Of a stretch of 64,000 bases of DNA, positions 45,800-56,382 are shown one piece after another. The stretch's first letter is position 1; each line of letters begins with the position of its first letter. Source of the DNA: Acorus gramineus (lineage: Eukaryota; Streptophyta; Magnoliopsida; Acorales; Acoraceae). The position numbers were made by a program, and so were the translations under genes. The stretch is from assembly GCA_030737835.1 (NCBI GenBank), contig JAUJYN010000026.1, positions 2,177,602 through 2,241,601 on the forward strand. Direction: 5' to 3'. Under the pieces are notes generated by a model, which worked only from the letters and a program-made list of their open reading frames with translations, was not told where the DNA came from and searched no databases.

Positions 45800-46222
45800 A
45801 AAGTTCACCCCTCGCATACTGTTTTTTTTCAAGGGCAGTGTTGGGCGTGGAGCTGGAGCTTCCCTGTGGCATGGTCTTATGTGCGTTGAGCGTTCTGTCC
45901 TGCGGGTGGTGAGTGCGAGGCTGTCAGTAGTCCTAGAGTCATTATTTATGTATTGTAAATCGTGCATGTGGCACAGGGTGTATTTTATTTGGACTAGACT
46001 TGGCTCTCACAGGACATTGATTGTATATTCAAGTCTGTAATGATATTTTTGGTTTACATATTTATTGATATTTTATGCTTCCGCCTTTTCAGTTGAGTTT
46101 TCAGTTATCATTGCTTTGCCATCTTGTGTGTTATTTATTGGAGTCATTGTTGACCTCTTGTACTTGATAGCTGATATTTCATTATTGCCACATCTCAGGG
46201 ACAGCCGCCCTGGAGCATGACA
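45800..46222 (+). mobile_element. Family B solo LTR (B0), segment 4 of 4
   Basis: After six bases, aaagtt, the sequence cacccctcgcatactg continues B0 from where B1 interrupted it at 23032. It ends TGGAGCATGACA at 46222. The normal bases between (cttgtagct) are missing. Confidence 0.82.
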
Positions 46223-46357
46223 AAAACGGTACTGGGACCCATAATATACAGTCAGATTTTCAATCAGAGTACTTCAACTCCCGCAGGTAGCTAAAAGCTA
46301 AAATTTTAGCAACTCCGATCGAAAAAAAATAATGCTCCAAATGACACAAGCATAACA
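46223..46357 (-). mobile_element. Family B LTR, minus strand (Bx), right segment
   Basis: Completes the LTR start of Bx: the complement of TGTTATGCTTGTGTCATTTGG ends at 46357. It joins 3972 when B0 is removed. Bx is itself inserted in By, which continues at 46358. Confidence 0.87.
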
Positions 46358-47841
46358 ATTTCATATAGGCCTAATCAGTTTTAACGTATTTCCATTACAG
46401 AAGAATTATATCATAGTTATTTACATGAACTTACATGCACGATAACATAACAATTAATTATAGAGATACTCACTAACATGGATAAAACATAAATAGTATA
46501 TATATACAACATACATACCAGGAATGGCCTAAGTAATATGCATACAAGCATACAAGCATCACCCTAATATGCGTTGGGTATCACCAACTTAAGAGGGAAG
46601 GGTTAAACGCGATCTCGCGCACCAACCGATGCATGCCAATAATCCCAAGCGGACCTGAGTCAAGTAGGAGCCACATCTACTTACTCAGTTTACGCAAAAA
46701 GAGAGGGCGAGAGAGAGGGAAAGTCTAATCCTCTTCGGAAGCTGATCATAGCATTGCCCCAACAAGATGGGTATACCACGTCCTCCAATCTTATGACCAG
46801 GGAATATTAAGTATGCACCCGGTTATTAACCCAGGTTTAATCATGCTAGATATTACTAACATAGGGAGGTAGTACTATAAATAGGAGATACATAAGGCAT
46901 GCATATTCTATACATTCATATAAACACACATCACACATGCCCATACATGAAGGGCGCATGCAAACATAATAATTCACACATGAATATGATACATAGGCAA
47001 GTATATGGTAGAATAGGGGGTTCTACACAATATACGAGCTATATTAACCTAGCATGCAAATATCTAGCATATTATGGGTTAGACATGACCATACTACTTA
47101 TCTAAATAAGTAGTATAGTCAGGGTGCCCAACAGATGCGTGACGCACGACTACGTACATCTAACGCTTCCCGAAGGGTTGGATCAAACCACTCACCAATA
47201 CCCGGATCGCCGCGCGTCCGGTCTACGAGATCAAAAGAGGGGGAGGGAAATGGGGAGATGCGGGGCTCTTGACACGCCCACGACCACCTCAACCACCACC
47301 ACCACCACCTCATCAGCCTCTCCTCAAGCCTTTCATGGCTTAATCATCTTCTCTACTTGATCCACCTCCCTCATGTTCCTTCTTCACCATCTTCTTTTCC
47401 AACACAAAGGGAAGCAAAAGAGGGGAAAGGAAGAAAAGTGGTCGGATGGGTTGGGAGGGAAGAGAGAGAGAGGGGTTTTTCACTTTAGGGGGGCATTTAT
47501 CATGAATAAAGAGGGTTGGTGGGGTGGGTTGACAAGTCAACCTAACCAAGAAAGAAAACAAAACATCAAGACTCGGTCAATACCCCCATTTAGATGTGCA
47601 CATGAAATCCCACCTCCCAAACCAGTAACGATCAAACCCGGATGCGATTCAGAACTGCATATTTTTCTGAAACGATACCCGAATTCGATGAAATTTTTAT
47701 GGGTAGTACAAAACGGTACCAAGACCCATAATATACAATTAGATTTTCAATCAGAGTATTCCAACTCCCGCAGGTAGCTAAAAGCCAAAATTTTAGCGAC
47801 TCCGATGGAAAAATAAGGTTCCAAATGACATAGGCAAAACA
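46358..47841 (-). mobile_element. Intron-less family B LTR, minus strand (By)
   Basis: Minus-strand B LTR broken on the left by Bx, ending at 47841 with a mutated LTR start (complement TGTTTTGCC). Compared with Bx it lacks exactly the predicted intron 2 (junction 47231/47232: gagat|caaaag against predicted gagat|caaaac) and intron 1 (junction 47338/47339, complement TTAAG|CCATGAAAGG). Exon 2 between them is 107 nt. Sequence beyond the exon 3 GGTGAGTGG motif is kept, so that motif was not used as a donor. It looks like the DNA copy of a doubly spliced transcript. Confidence 0.88.
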
Positions 47842-48181
47842 GTTTGGGTCGTCTCTCGCTCCCAAACTGTTGCTCTCTGATGAGCTAGACTCCGAGACAA
47901 CCCCCCTGTCCTCTCGGGAAGAACTAAGGCGCTTCATCATCGAAGCCGTCCTCTTCCCCTTCATCATCTCTCCTGATTTCACAAGAAAAAAGAGAACCCA
48001 AATTGTTTTTAGGGTTTCAAAATCAAGAAGAAGGAGATGATCTAGGGTGAATCAAAGCCCAGAAAACCAAGTTTTTTCAAGTTAAAATGGAAGAGAAGAA
48101 GAACAGAGGGAAAGAAAACCATTTTTTTAAATGTGGGGAGAGAGTGGGTCTTTTTCAGTTATAAGGGACCCAGTCGGCCGA

Positions 48182-48277
48182 CGGCTACCCACGAGTAGCC
48201 GCCCCGTTCCCGACGGCTAGATACAACTAGCCGCCCCATCCCTGCCAGCTAAACACAGCTAGCCGCCCCCTGCCCTC
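48182..48277. repeat. 32-bp hairpin units, cluster 1 (three units)
   Basis: Units start at 48182, 48214 and 48246. Each is CGGCTAN, a six-base loop, NTAGCCG, then CCCC and filler. Stems: CGGCTAC/GTAGCCG, CGGCTAG/CTAGCCG, and a degraded third. Confidence 0.85.
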
Positions 48278-48991
48278 TACAAAAACACACTTATTTCCAA
48301 GTTTTCTAAAACAAACAGCTATGTATTGGTTCATTTCTAAATCCTACTTGATCAAACACAACTTTCTTGAAGTTTTTGCCACATTTCCAATATCATTTAG
48401 ATTGAATTTCTATAGTTCTGGTTCTTTTTCAAAAATTTCTATGCTCTGGGATGATCCGGTTCACCAACTCAAACACATTTTACTTGCTTTATGTCAGCGA
48501 TATCCCCTTGATTTGTTGAGTTACCCAAGCACAGGTACGGTAGGCACAAGGAAACTGACGCCAGGCTGCTCCGTGCATGATGGCTAAGAACCCCGTCCGA
48601 GGGTTGGATCACTCGCTACTTTACTTATTTCCACCTTCCACATGGATCATCCTTTCGGTTGAAAATTCTAGTCAAGACCCAGCCTCTGACAGTCTAAATC
48701 AACTCCCTAAATAGTATTGGTCATGTGTCCTAAACGTCTTGAAGGTCAGGCTGGCCAAAATAAGGGTCTCTTTCCTTATCATCAATCAAAGTCTTTCTAT
48801 TTCACACAAAGACTCCATACGATGAGGGACAATTGTAGATAACACAATTTTGACAACCCCAAAAGAAGAAATTTACTTCAAGTAATATTTAGAAATGACC
48901 ACATTTGGACATCTAAATAGAAAACTTTCTTGGAAACCAGAACCAGAAACCCTCGCCACAACACTTAGAAGTTCTAAAACCTGGACAGGGG

Positions 48992-49055
48992 CGGCTACCT
49001 AAGAGTAGCCATCCCATACCGAGCGGCTAGTTTCAACTAGCCGCCCCCCTAATCG
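48992..49055. repeat. 32-bp hairpin units, cluster 2 (two units)
   Basis: Units at 48992 (GGCTAC/GTAGCC) and 49024 (GCGGCTAG/CTAGCCGC), exactly 32 bp apart. Confidence 0.85.
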
Positions 49056-49115
49056 AACCCCAAACTGCTTCCCTTGGATTGGACATAAAGCAACAATTAA
49101 TGCTGATGATTGCGG

Positions 49116-49167
49116 CGGTTTGTGCCCTTTAGCCACCCCCTTTTGGGATGTTCGACCCTAGTAGCCG
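49116..49167. repeat. 32-bp hairpin units, cluster 3 (degraded)
   Basis: Two poor units whose TAGCC arms (TTAGCCA ending 49135, GTAGCCG ending 49167) are again 32 bp apart; the left arms are largely lost. Confidence 0.5.
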
Positions 49168-49570
49168 ACCCAAGCCACCGCCTGTCAGAGATGGGATGCT
49201 TGTCATAAAATAAAGATCTAATGGAAGGTCAAATCAAGCACCTCATTACCTATTTTGATATATTGTCTAGTGGACACTCCCATGCCCCTTTTTTACTATA
49301 AACAGGGGGCATCCAACTCTTTTTCTAATCATCCCCAATTGAAATCAACACATACATTTCCTTCCCAAGCCACTCACAAGCCCATGCCCCCTCCCCCACT
49401 TGAAACCTTGAGAGAAAGAGAGTCCTATTTGTGAGTAGAAAACCCATTCCCTACACAAAGTCACTCGCCAAATCCACTCTCCAAAAACCCAGGTTAAACC
49501 TAGTTTAGCCCCTGCCAAACCCCAGCCCATCTCCTATCCAGGTTCTGCCCAAATTGAACCATACACCAGG

Positions 49571-49622
49571 CGGCTAATCCCAACCAGCCGTCCCCCACAA
49601 GGTGGCTAATTCCCATTAGCCG
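49571..49622. repeat. 32-bp hairpin units, cluster 4 (two units)
   Basis: Units at 49571 (CGGCTAA/CCAGCCG, two mismatches) and 49603 (TGGCTAA/TTAGCCG), 32 bp apart. Confidence 0.8.
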
Positions 49623-50060
49623 ATCCTCATCCACACCCTGATTTCCAAACCGCCTTTAGTCAAGTTCCCTGAAGCAGAAGAGGATCCGTGTTTTTCACCT
49701 CTATGTGCGGCATGGCTGTATCTCAGAGCAGAGACCCCAAAAACTCCCCCACGAAGGCGATCAAATCCAACCCCAACTTTTCCTGCTTTTTGATAAAGTA
49801 GGTAGTGATCACAACGACCCCCTAAATCTTCCTAAGGAGCTGTCGTGCACCTCAGCAAGGAACCAAAGACACCCTTCCCCCTTCCGGGAGACGATCCGAC
49901 CAAGCCTACCAAGGCACGCCTCATATCCGAATCCCTAAAGAAGCACCACACACGCGGAAAGAAAGGCACCCAAAACCGTCAATATCTTTTTTGGAGGCCC
50001 CGCGCTTCTGGGGAAGACCCGAAAAACGATACCGACAATGAGGTTCCCAAAGGCTAGTCA

Positions 50061-50594
50061 CAACTTAGATGCTTGAGGACAGTGCCACTATAGCATTTTT
50101 CTGAGTAGAACGATTAGATCCCGACCTGAACACAGCTGCAGCTTGTAAGGGGTCAGGGCCCACTTTATCCAAGACAGCTGCCAAGGTGCGTGCTTGGCCC
50201 AACAAACAAACTAACAAAATCCCACGTGACCTGCCCAACATAACGCCACATTGCCACATTTTGTAACAGATTGTCCAGTACCACACCCTGAATAAGCTTC
50301 CCTCACGCTGAATATCCTGCCAAATCAGAGAAACGGTTACGTGAGTTTTGTTGTTTTCTCTAATAAATAGGGGCAAGAGGGAAGGAGAAGCTACACAATC
50401 TTCATCAACCACACCACTAATGCATTAAAAAAAAACCTAATTCCCTCTTAACTTGAGCATCGGAGTTCCTTTGGCCCGCACCACATCGATGTCAACAGGT
50501 TCTTGAGTGTAGGTTCGATCTTTGGGAAATTAGATCACCATTGAAAAGAGGAGCCCCGCGCACCTCTATTGGTTGAAGGGAGCATACCCCTTCA
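50061..50594 (+). repeat. LTR-like fragment 1 (Tat-like)
   Basis: Promoter-like tctaataaatagggg at about 50359, then a leader with acttgagcatcggagttcc at about 50452, a phrase typical of Tat-lineage LTR ends. It ends near TTCA at 50594. The boundary on the left is uncertain. Confidence 0.5.
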
Positions 50595-50760
50595 CTAGAT
50601 TTTCTTTTTTTTTTTGTATGGACAATCTAGGATTGTTGATGAACTGATATTCCCTTAAATTATAAGAACTTATAAGTAAGATCCATCTTATTTATGGCAT
50701 GAAAAAATATTGATTGCACTTTGTGGAGGGAAAATCTGCATCATATCAAAATATGACATG
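50595..50760. other. Short AT-rich spacer
   Basis: T-rich stretch and nondescript sequence between two LTR-like fragments; could be the scrap of an element interior. Nothing else seen. Confidence 0.4.
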
Positions 50761-51465
50761 TGTCAAGGCTTGGACGGGTATGGGCCATCATATCCGATAT
50801 ATGAGAAACCAAACTTAGAATCGAAATACTGAACAGGCACTCCCAAGTAGGTGAGACATGACTAGGTTAAACTAGGTTTGGTAGGGTGGTCTTACACCTC
50901 ACGAGCGAATGCCACCCCCGAGCAGGTCAAACACAACTAGATTATCAGGTCTGGTCGGACGGTCTTACACTTCGTGAACGAATACCCAGGTGCATGCCAA
51001 GCAAGACTTAGTGTACCGACCAGATCAAGACCATGAGCAAAACCTCTGAAACGGTCAAACACCCATAACACCTGTAATTGTTAGGTGGGTGATTAAGGGT
51101 ATGTTCAGTTACAATAAAGTGAGACAATTACCACAAAACTCGCCCACTAAGCAGCAATTAAGGGAGAGCTATTACAACGGCTATGAGGTCAGTGACAACG
51201 GCCATCTACGTCAAAAAACCCTATAAAAGGGAAGGTGATATATGAATTAAGGTATCTAACTTTCATTTGCTTATAAGCCACCTTTTGAGTGAGATTATCC
51301 TTGGAATTCCCTTACTGAAACATATCTTCAGAGTCCCTTTGGCTGGCACCACACTGGTGTACCCCTAATTTCCTTTTGAGTGCAAGACCCACACTTAACC
51401 GGATCCAGATTCAAGAGGAAGACTTCGTCTGATTGTTTTGATTGAAGGGGAAAAATATCTCTTCA
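50761..51465 (+). repeat. LTR-like fragment 2 (Tat-like), about 705 bp
   Basis: TGTCAAGGC start and TTCA end, with a TATA box (CCCTATAAAAGGG, 51220-51231). The leader matches fragment 1 (agagtccctttggctggcaccac against ggagttcctttggcccgcac). A repeat of about 67 bp with the phrase cggtcttacac lies upstream, at about 50868 and 50936, as in LTR promoter regions. Confidence 0.5.
51222..51228 (+). promoter_or_regulatory. TATA box in the Tat-like LTR
   Basis: TATAAAA within CCCTATAAAAGGG, well placed ahead of the conserved leader. Confidence 0.55.
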
Positions 51466-52350
51466 CACTTCAATTGTTCTTATGGCACTAGAAGCTTCCA
51501 ATATTATATTTTAATCACGAATCTTATAATAATTACATTTAACATTTGTTATTGCAAAAAAAAAAAAAGGCAGTAATGCAAGCATTCTCACCAATAAATT
51601 ACCAGTGATTAACATTGTAATTTTTTTGTGGCAAAATCAAAATTAAATAAATATGTAATTATTACGTACGAAGAAGAGAATATATAAGAATTTGATTGTT
51701 CATATTTGCAATTGAGAAAACGGTGTGTATATTCATTCACGAAACAAATTCTTTCATGAGTTTTTAAAAAATATTGATTGTTGTTCTCAGTGAATAAAAT
51801 ATATTCTGCTTCCAATCTCAACTTTTTGAACTTCATGGAATTTGAAAAAAAAATTATAATCTAGGTAAATAATTTATTTGCTTCATTAAACGTCTACAAA
51901 ATGTAAATAAGGAGAAAAGAAAAAAGTGGAAGGTGAGAGAACATACAAAAATATTCTAATGTTGTCTCTATAGCTCTATCTATACAATTATAACACTTAT
52001 CTAAGCAATAACAAGAATGGTGCGGTTACTCCCCCCACCTAATTTATTAGTCCCACCACCCTTATAAAACACCTACCCTCCCATTTTCTTTTCTTTTTTT
52101 TTTTTATCAAACCCACCTTCTAATAAATATACCATAAACGAAACACCAACCCCACCACCTCCCCCATCTTCTCTAGTTTTTTTTTCTTCTCTAAACATCT
52201 GGTTCTTCCTCAACCGCCATGAGTCTACACTACAGTCATTCTCGTGATCAGAAACGGATAGATGTTTATGTGTTATTTTTCAAATCTCCTTTACATCAAT
52301 TGATATCGGTGATTCATGAGTTTTATTCGTTGATCTTTTTCTGTTGTCCA
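51466..52350. other. AT-rich intergenic sequence, no recognised gene
   Basis: Contains a poly-A run near 51556, pyrimidine-rich stretches near 52088-52190 that resemble a plant 5' leader, and a 48-codon frame from the ATG at 52219 with no recognisable similarity. I do not call a gene. Confidence 0.5.
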
Positions 52351-52700
52351 AGTATTGAGGTTTAATGATAGAAAGTTAGAATTTTGATAGGAAATTCAGA
52401 TATTTATAGAGAAATGTATGGTTTAGGCTCTTTTTTTTTATTGAAAGCTATGATTGCATTTGTTTAGTTTAAACTCTATTTTACAAGTGTTGAAGTTTTT
52501 GATAGAAAGTTAAGATTTTGATAGGAAATTAGAGTATTTTTAGGTAAATGTATGGTTTAGTCTCAATTTTTTTTTATTGAAAACTATGATTGTGATTGCA
52601 TTTGTTTGATTTACACACTATATTACAAATTTTGAGGTTTTTGATAGAAAACTAGGGTTTTGATATGAAAGTGAATTTTTAGAAAAATGTATATTTTAGG
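52351..52700. repeat. Tandem repeat, period about 135-142 bp, 2.6 units
   Basis: Units start at about 52351, 52486 and 52628. Shared phrases are gatagaaagtt, ttttgataggaaatt, aaatgtatggtttag, and attgaaarctatgattgcatttg. Confidence 0.8.
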
Positions 52701-53353
52701 ACTGCAAGCTTAGTCGGATCCAACCCGAACTCGACGGGTTGAACTCAATTTGTATGTGGATTGAGTTGTAAAAATTGGGTTCGGATTCAGGTTGGTGGGT
52801 TCGGGTTTGTGTCCCAGGCAATCCGACCCAACCCAAAACCCGAACTTAATACCTGATATGATATACAACATTGACCATTGATTTTCATTTTTAAATCACC
52901 ACCATTCATTACTTTACAATTTACACAAACCTAATCTTTCCCACAAACCCAACTGCGACATTCAACCCTCCCATTCTCTCCTTATTCCTCTTCCAACCAT
53001 ATCCTGCCACACCATAATTAACATGAAAATACATGCTTTCTTCCTCTTCCAGCCACATCTATCCACATGCAACAAAATGAAATACATGCATGTCTCTCAT
53101 TAACATGAAATACATATGGGACTCTCTCTCTCTCTCTCTCTCTCTCTGTTATGTTTGGATGGAAAGATGATGGGTTTTGTTGTTTGATTTTTTATTTTTT
53201 GGTATTCAATGTATTATATTTTTCAAATTGTTTGATTTGGGATCACTATATGTGAAATAATTGTATGATTTCTTTGAGTGTATGATTTCTTTGTTACGAA
53301 GATGATTTTCTATTTTTTAAAACCAAATTCGGGTTCTTCGGGTTGGGTGTTTC
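52701..53353. repeat. Repeat with GGGTTCGGG/CCCGAACC arms, split by a copia element
   Basis: Opposed arms: ccaacccgaactcgacggg and ggttcggattcagg near 52718-52790, ccgacccaacccaaaaccc near 52823, and ttcgggttcttcgggttggg near 53328-53347. A (CT)13 microsatellite is at 53122-53147. It is probably an old non-autonomous element of unknown class. Confidence 0.5.
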
Positions 53354-53600
53354 TGTGAGAACAGTTGGTGCTATTCTGTGAGAACAACTGATGCTATTGA
53401 TTCATCTAGCTGTGGGAACATCTAGTGCACTTTCCATCTTTGTATTCTATTCTTGTAATATTTGTTGTAATTGCTACATGATTCATGGGATTGATTTTCC
53501 CAATCCATAGGATTGTAACAGGATGTAATTTCTATATAAAGAGAGGAAAACAGTGAATGAATATCAAGTCTTTCCACCATTCTTTTGCGCAATCTTTACA
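53354..53600 (+). mobile_element. Ty1/copia 5' LTR, about 247 bp
   Basis: TGTGAGAACAGTTGGTGC to ATCTTTACA. The first 23 bp are repeated at 53377, so the true start could be either. TATATAAA at 53533-53540 is the TATA box. A primer site follows directly. Confidence 0.8.
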
Positions 53601-53613
53601 TGGTATCAAAGCA
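53601..53613 (+). other. Primer binding site of the copia element
   Basis: TGGTATCAAAGCA, one mismatch from the initiator-Met complement TGGTATCAGAGCA, abutting the LTR. Confidence 0.82.
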
Positions 53614-53653
53614 CTGCAATTCTTCCTTCTGACCTAATTTTTCCTCAACAATC

Positions 53654-53710
53654 ATGGCTTCCTCTGCAAATCTCTCTTCTAACCCTAGCATTTTGATTGA
53701 ATATTTAAGT
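53654..53710 (+). pseudogene. Copia gag start, cut by the Athila element
   Basis: ATG at 53654 opens MASSANLSSNPSILIEYLS, a serine-rich start usual for plant copia Gag. The frame is cut at 53711 by the Athila LTR. The rest of the copia element should lie beyond the far end of the Athila element, outside the window. Confidence 0.7.
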
Positions 53711-54932
53711 TGTTATTAATTACCGCAAGTGCACGGATCGTTACAGAAGTATAGATCTAGCAAATACGGGTCGAACCCACAGAGAATTGTTTAAATCAGA
53801 TTATTAATCAATTTAACTAATCGAACTAGAAAGAAAGATTGATAAAGTTTTTTTATTTATTTATTATTATTATTAAAAAGAGAATATTAATATTGTCACG
53901 CCCCAGGGCGGCCAACCCAGAGACGCGGCAAGTGTATGTATCATATCAGAAGCCTACACAGGAGGTCAATAATATATATCATACATAGACAACTAGAATG
54001 ACACACATGCAACAAAAGGGGCTGACATGATATATACACCAAATGCGGAAGCAAAAGACTGAATCTGTGAATAAACATTCTACAGACTCGATACTCAATC
54101 ATCTGTCCTGTGAGAGCCAATATACACAAATACAACTGAACATATACAAACACGTGCCAAGCACGGAAATCAAATACATACAGTCAAGAAGGGATGCTGA
54201 TAACCTCTGGCACTCGCGGAACGTGGCGCTGCTCCGCTACTGAAGAAATCCCTCGGAAAGCTCCAACTGCTGCTCCGGCTCTAGCTCAGGCTCAGTGACC
54301 ACTGGGGAAAAACATGTGCGAGGGGTGAGCCACACGCTCAGTGAACAGCACAACCCACGCAACACAGACAATATTTACCACAATATTCCATTATTTTATC
54401 CAGCCATCAATACATAACAACAAAATCCAGTGGTTCGTACTTCGCCGAACCACCACACCCTCACCCTCACCCATCCATGGGTGACATAGGCTATTGGGAC
54501 TGATAATCATTCATTCACAAATCCAGTAGGTCGCTCATCGCCAACCCACTACACCCTCACCCTCACCCTACCACGGGTGACATAGGATTTTGGGACTGAC
54601 TAGGCTGTTGGTCACCCTTGGTCCACCGATAGCTCTCCCTCCACTCCGTAGGCCGCCTGGTCTACTCCCACATTCAGCACAGTCCGAAACCAAATCAGGA
54701 GGTGCCTACTAATGGGAGCCCTCTGTCAGGAAGGCCCTGTCTAACGTTGGGGGTAGCCTCTACCGGATCCAACGCAGGGAACAGAACAGCCTATCCATAC
54801 GCATATGATCCACTCGGATCCGCCGACTACATATCATCACAACTCAAATGTCACGAATTCCTCTGAATTCAACCAGGTGCATCATCAAGATGCGGGAACA
54901 TGTACAAAAATCAGCAAGGCTGGAATATCATT

Positions 54933-55051
54933 GGGGGAAAGAAACTCGGAAGGGCGGCGTGAGTTCCGTTATAGGATACCCCGACAACCAAACAAGGAAC
55001 ACGGAGTACCCTAACCCGGGTCTCACCGCTGTCCTTGCAAGGCCCCTCCCC
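54933..55051 (-). mobile_element. MITE-like module, copy 10
   Basis: GGGGGAAAGAAACTCGGAAGG to complement of GGGGAGGGGCCTTGCAAGG. It is flanked by aatatcatt and tataatatc. Confidence 0.75.
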
Positions 55052-55114
55052 TATAATATCTACCAACTATGCTAATAATTATATCAATCATACAATCATT
55101 ACATATAATATTAT

Positions 55115-55233
55115 TGGGACTAGAACATTGGGAGGGCAGCCCGAGGTCCCGATACAGGACATCCCGACAACCAAACAAGGAACACGGAGTACCCTAACAC
55201 GGGTCTCAGCGTTGACCTCGCAAGGCTCCTCCC
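55115..55233 (-). mobile_element. MITE-like module, copy 11, with perfect 11-bp flanking repeats
   Basis: 119 bp. TATAATATTAT at 55104-55114 and again at 55234-55244. Ends TGGGACTAGAACATTGGGAGG and CCTCGCAAGGCTCCTCCC form imperfect inverted repeats (GGGA..GAG..CCTTG.GAGG). The long duplication would suit a Mutator-like non-autonomous element. No coding capacity. Confidence 0.82.
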
Positions 55234-55564
55234 TATAATATTATCCTAAGGCATGCGATCTAATAAATAAACTAGTAGGACGCATGCATAGGCCGGGGTT
55301 TCCTAGCATGAAAACCAGGGGACATGCTGCATGGCTCATACGCATATCCTAAGGGTGCAAGTCCCTAACATGCAAGGACTAGGGTAGCATGCATTCTACA
55401 CATAATTCACATAAGCATGGATTACATATTATTGCAGGTTAATATTTATCCATGGCGCCCCAGGAGAGGTCGGTATACGCCCCAAGTGCGTACAACGCCT
55501 CTCTACTGGGTTGGATTGTCCCACTCACCAGAATCGGGGTCGTCGTGCGACTGTCCGTCTAGAT

Positions 55565-56382
55565 CTGCAAGACAGACAATCAATATGGTGAGTTAAAATC
55601 CATACATACCACAAGAGACAACCAAAAATACACCAAACCCATAACAAACACCCAACACTCGGGCAAACGTGCATACGACCCGCACGCACGCTAGCCCGAG
55701 CACTTCGGCTACCACCCGCACGGCCACCCGCCCTCGGATGCGCCGCCGCGCCTCAGCCCGCGCGCCCCGACGCACTGCCGCACGCACGCGCACGCTCGCG
55801 CGCGCCCGCGCGCACCGCGCGTCTGGCCCAGCGCGCCATCGCGCGCACTGCACGCACTCCCCAGCACGCGCACGCACTGGTCCCCAGCACCGCGCGCACT
55901 GGTCCCCAGCACAGCGCCCAGGCGCATGCCCAGGCGCCCTGCCCAGCACCCAGGCACAGTGCCCAGCAGCCCTGCCCGCGCGCGCGCACGCTCGCGCGCA
56001 AACCCGCGCGCGCCCGCGCGCACCCGCGCGCACTCCCGCGCACACCCCCGCTCGCGCCAGCACCCGCGCACCCGCGCGCGACTGCGCGCCCGACTGCGCC
56101 CGCCAGCGCCCAGCTCCACCCGCGCGCACGCCCGCGCGCACATCCGCGCGCACGCGCGCGCGCCCCTGCCAGCTGCTGCGCCTGCTGCCTGTGCTGCTGC
56201 CTGTGCTGCTGCCAGCAGCCACCCTGCCCGAGCACCTCCACCACCACTCCTCCGGCCACCAATGGCCTCCGACCACCTCCACAGCCCTCCGACGACCACC
56301 CACCGCCGCCAACCACCTCCCAACCCCAAATCCCACCTCCTAACATCCATCTAAGCATAAAAAAGAGAGGAAAGAGGCTTAC
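55565..56382 (-). other. Predicted LTR leader intron 2 (GC-rich)
   Basis: Minus-strand donor CCTCG|GTAAGC, acceptor GTCTTGCAG|ATCTAG, 818 nt. Confidence 0.78.

Larger units (their letters stand above)
47842..50060. other. Old, unclassified repeat-rich sequence
   Basis: No gene recognised. It begins with a 7-bp stem (GTTTGGG/CCCAAAC) at 47842-47867 and contains four clusters of 32-bp hairpin units. Near 49970-50020 one frame reads VNIFFGGP, which recalls the GGP motif region between gag and protease of Tat-type Ty3/gypsy elements. With the LTR-like sequence that follows, a decayed Tat element is possible, but this is weak. Confidence 0.4.

Noticed and set aside
50065-50412. Minus-strand frame of 115 codons
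   Set aside because: No known domain; it overlaps an LTR-like promoter region and appears to be chance.
52219-52365. Possible small host gene (48 codons from the ATG at 52219)
   Set aside because: No recognisable similarity, and its stop lies at the start of the tandem repeat. The leader-like pyrimidine tract is suggestive but not enough.
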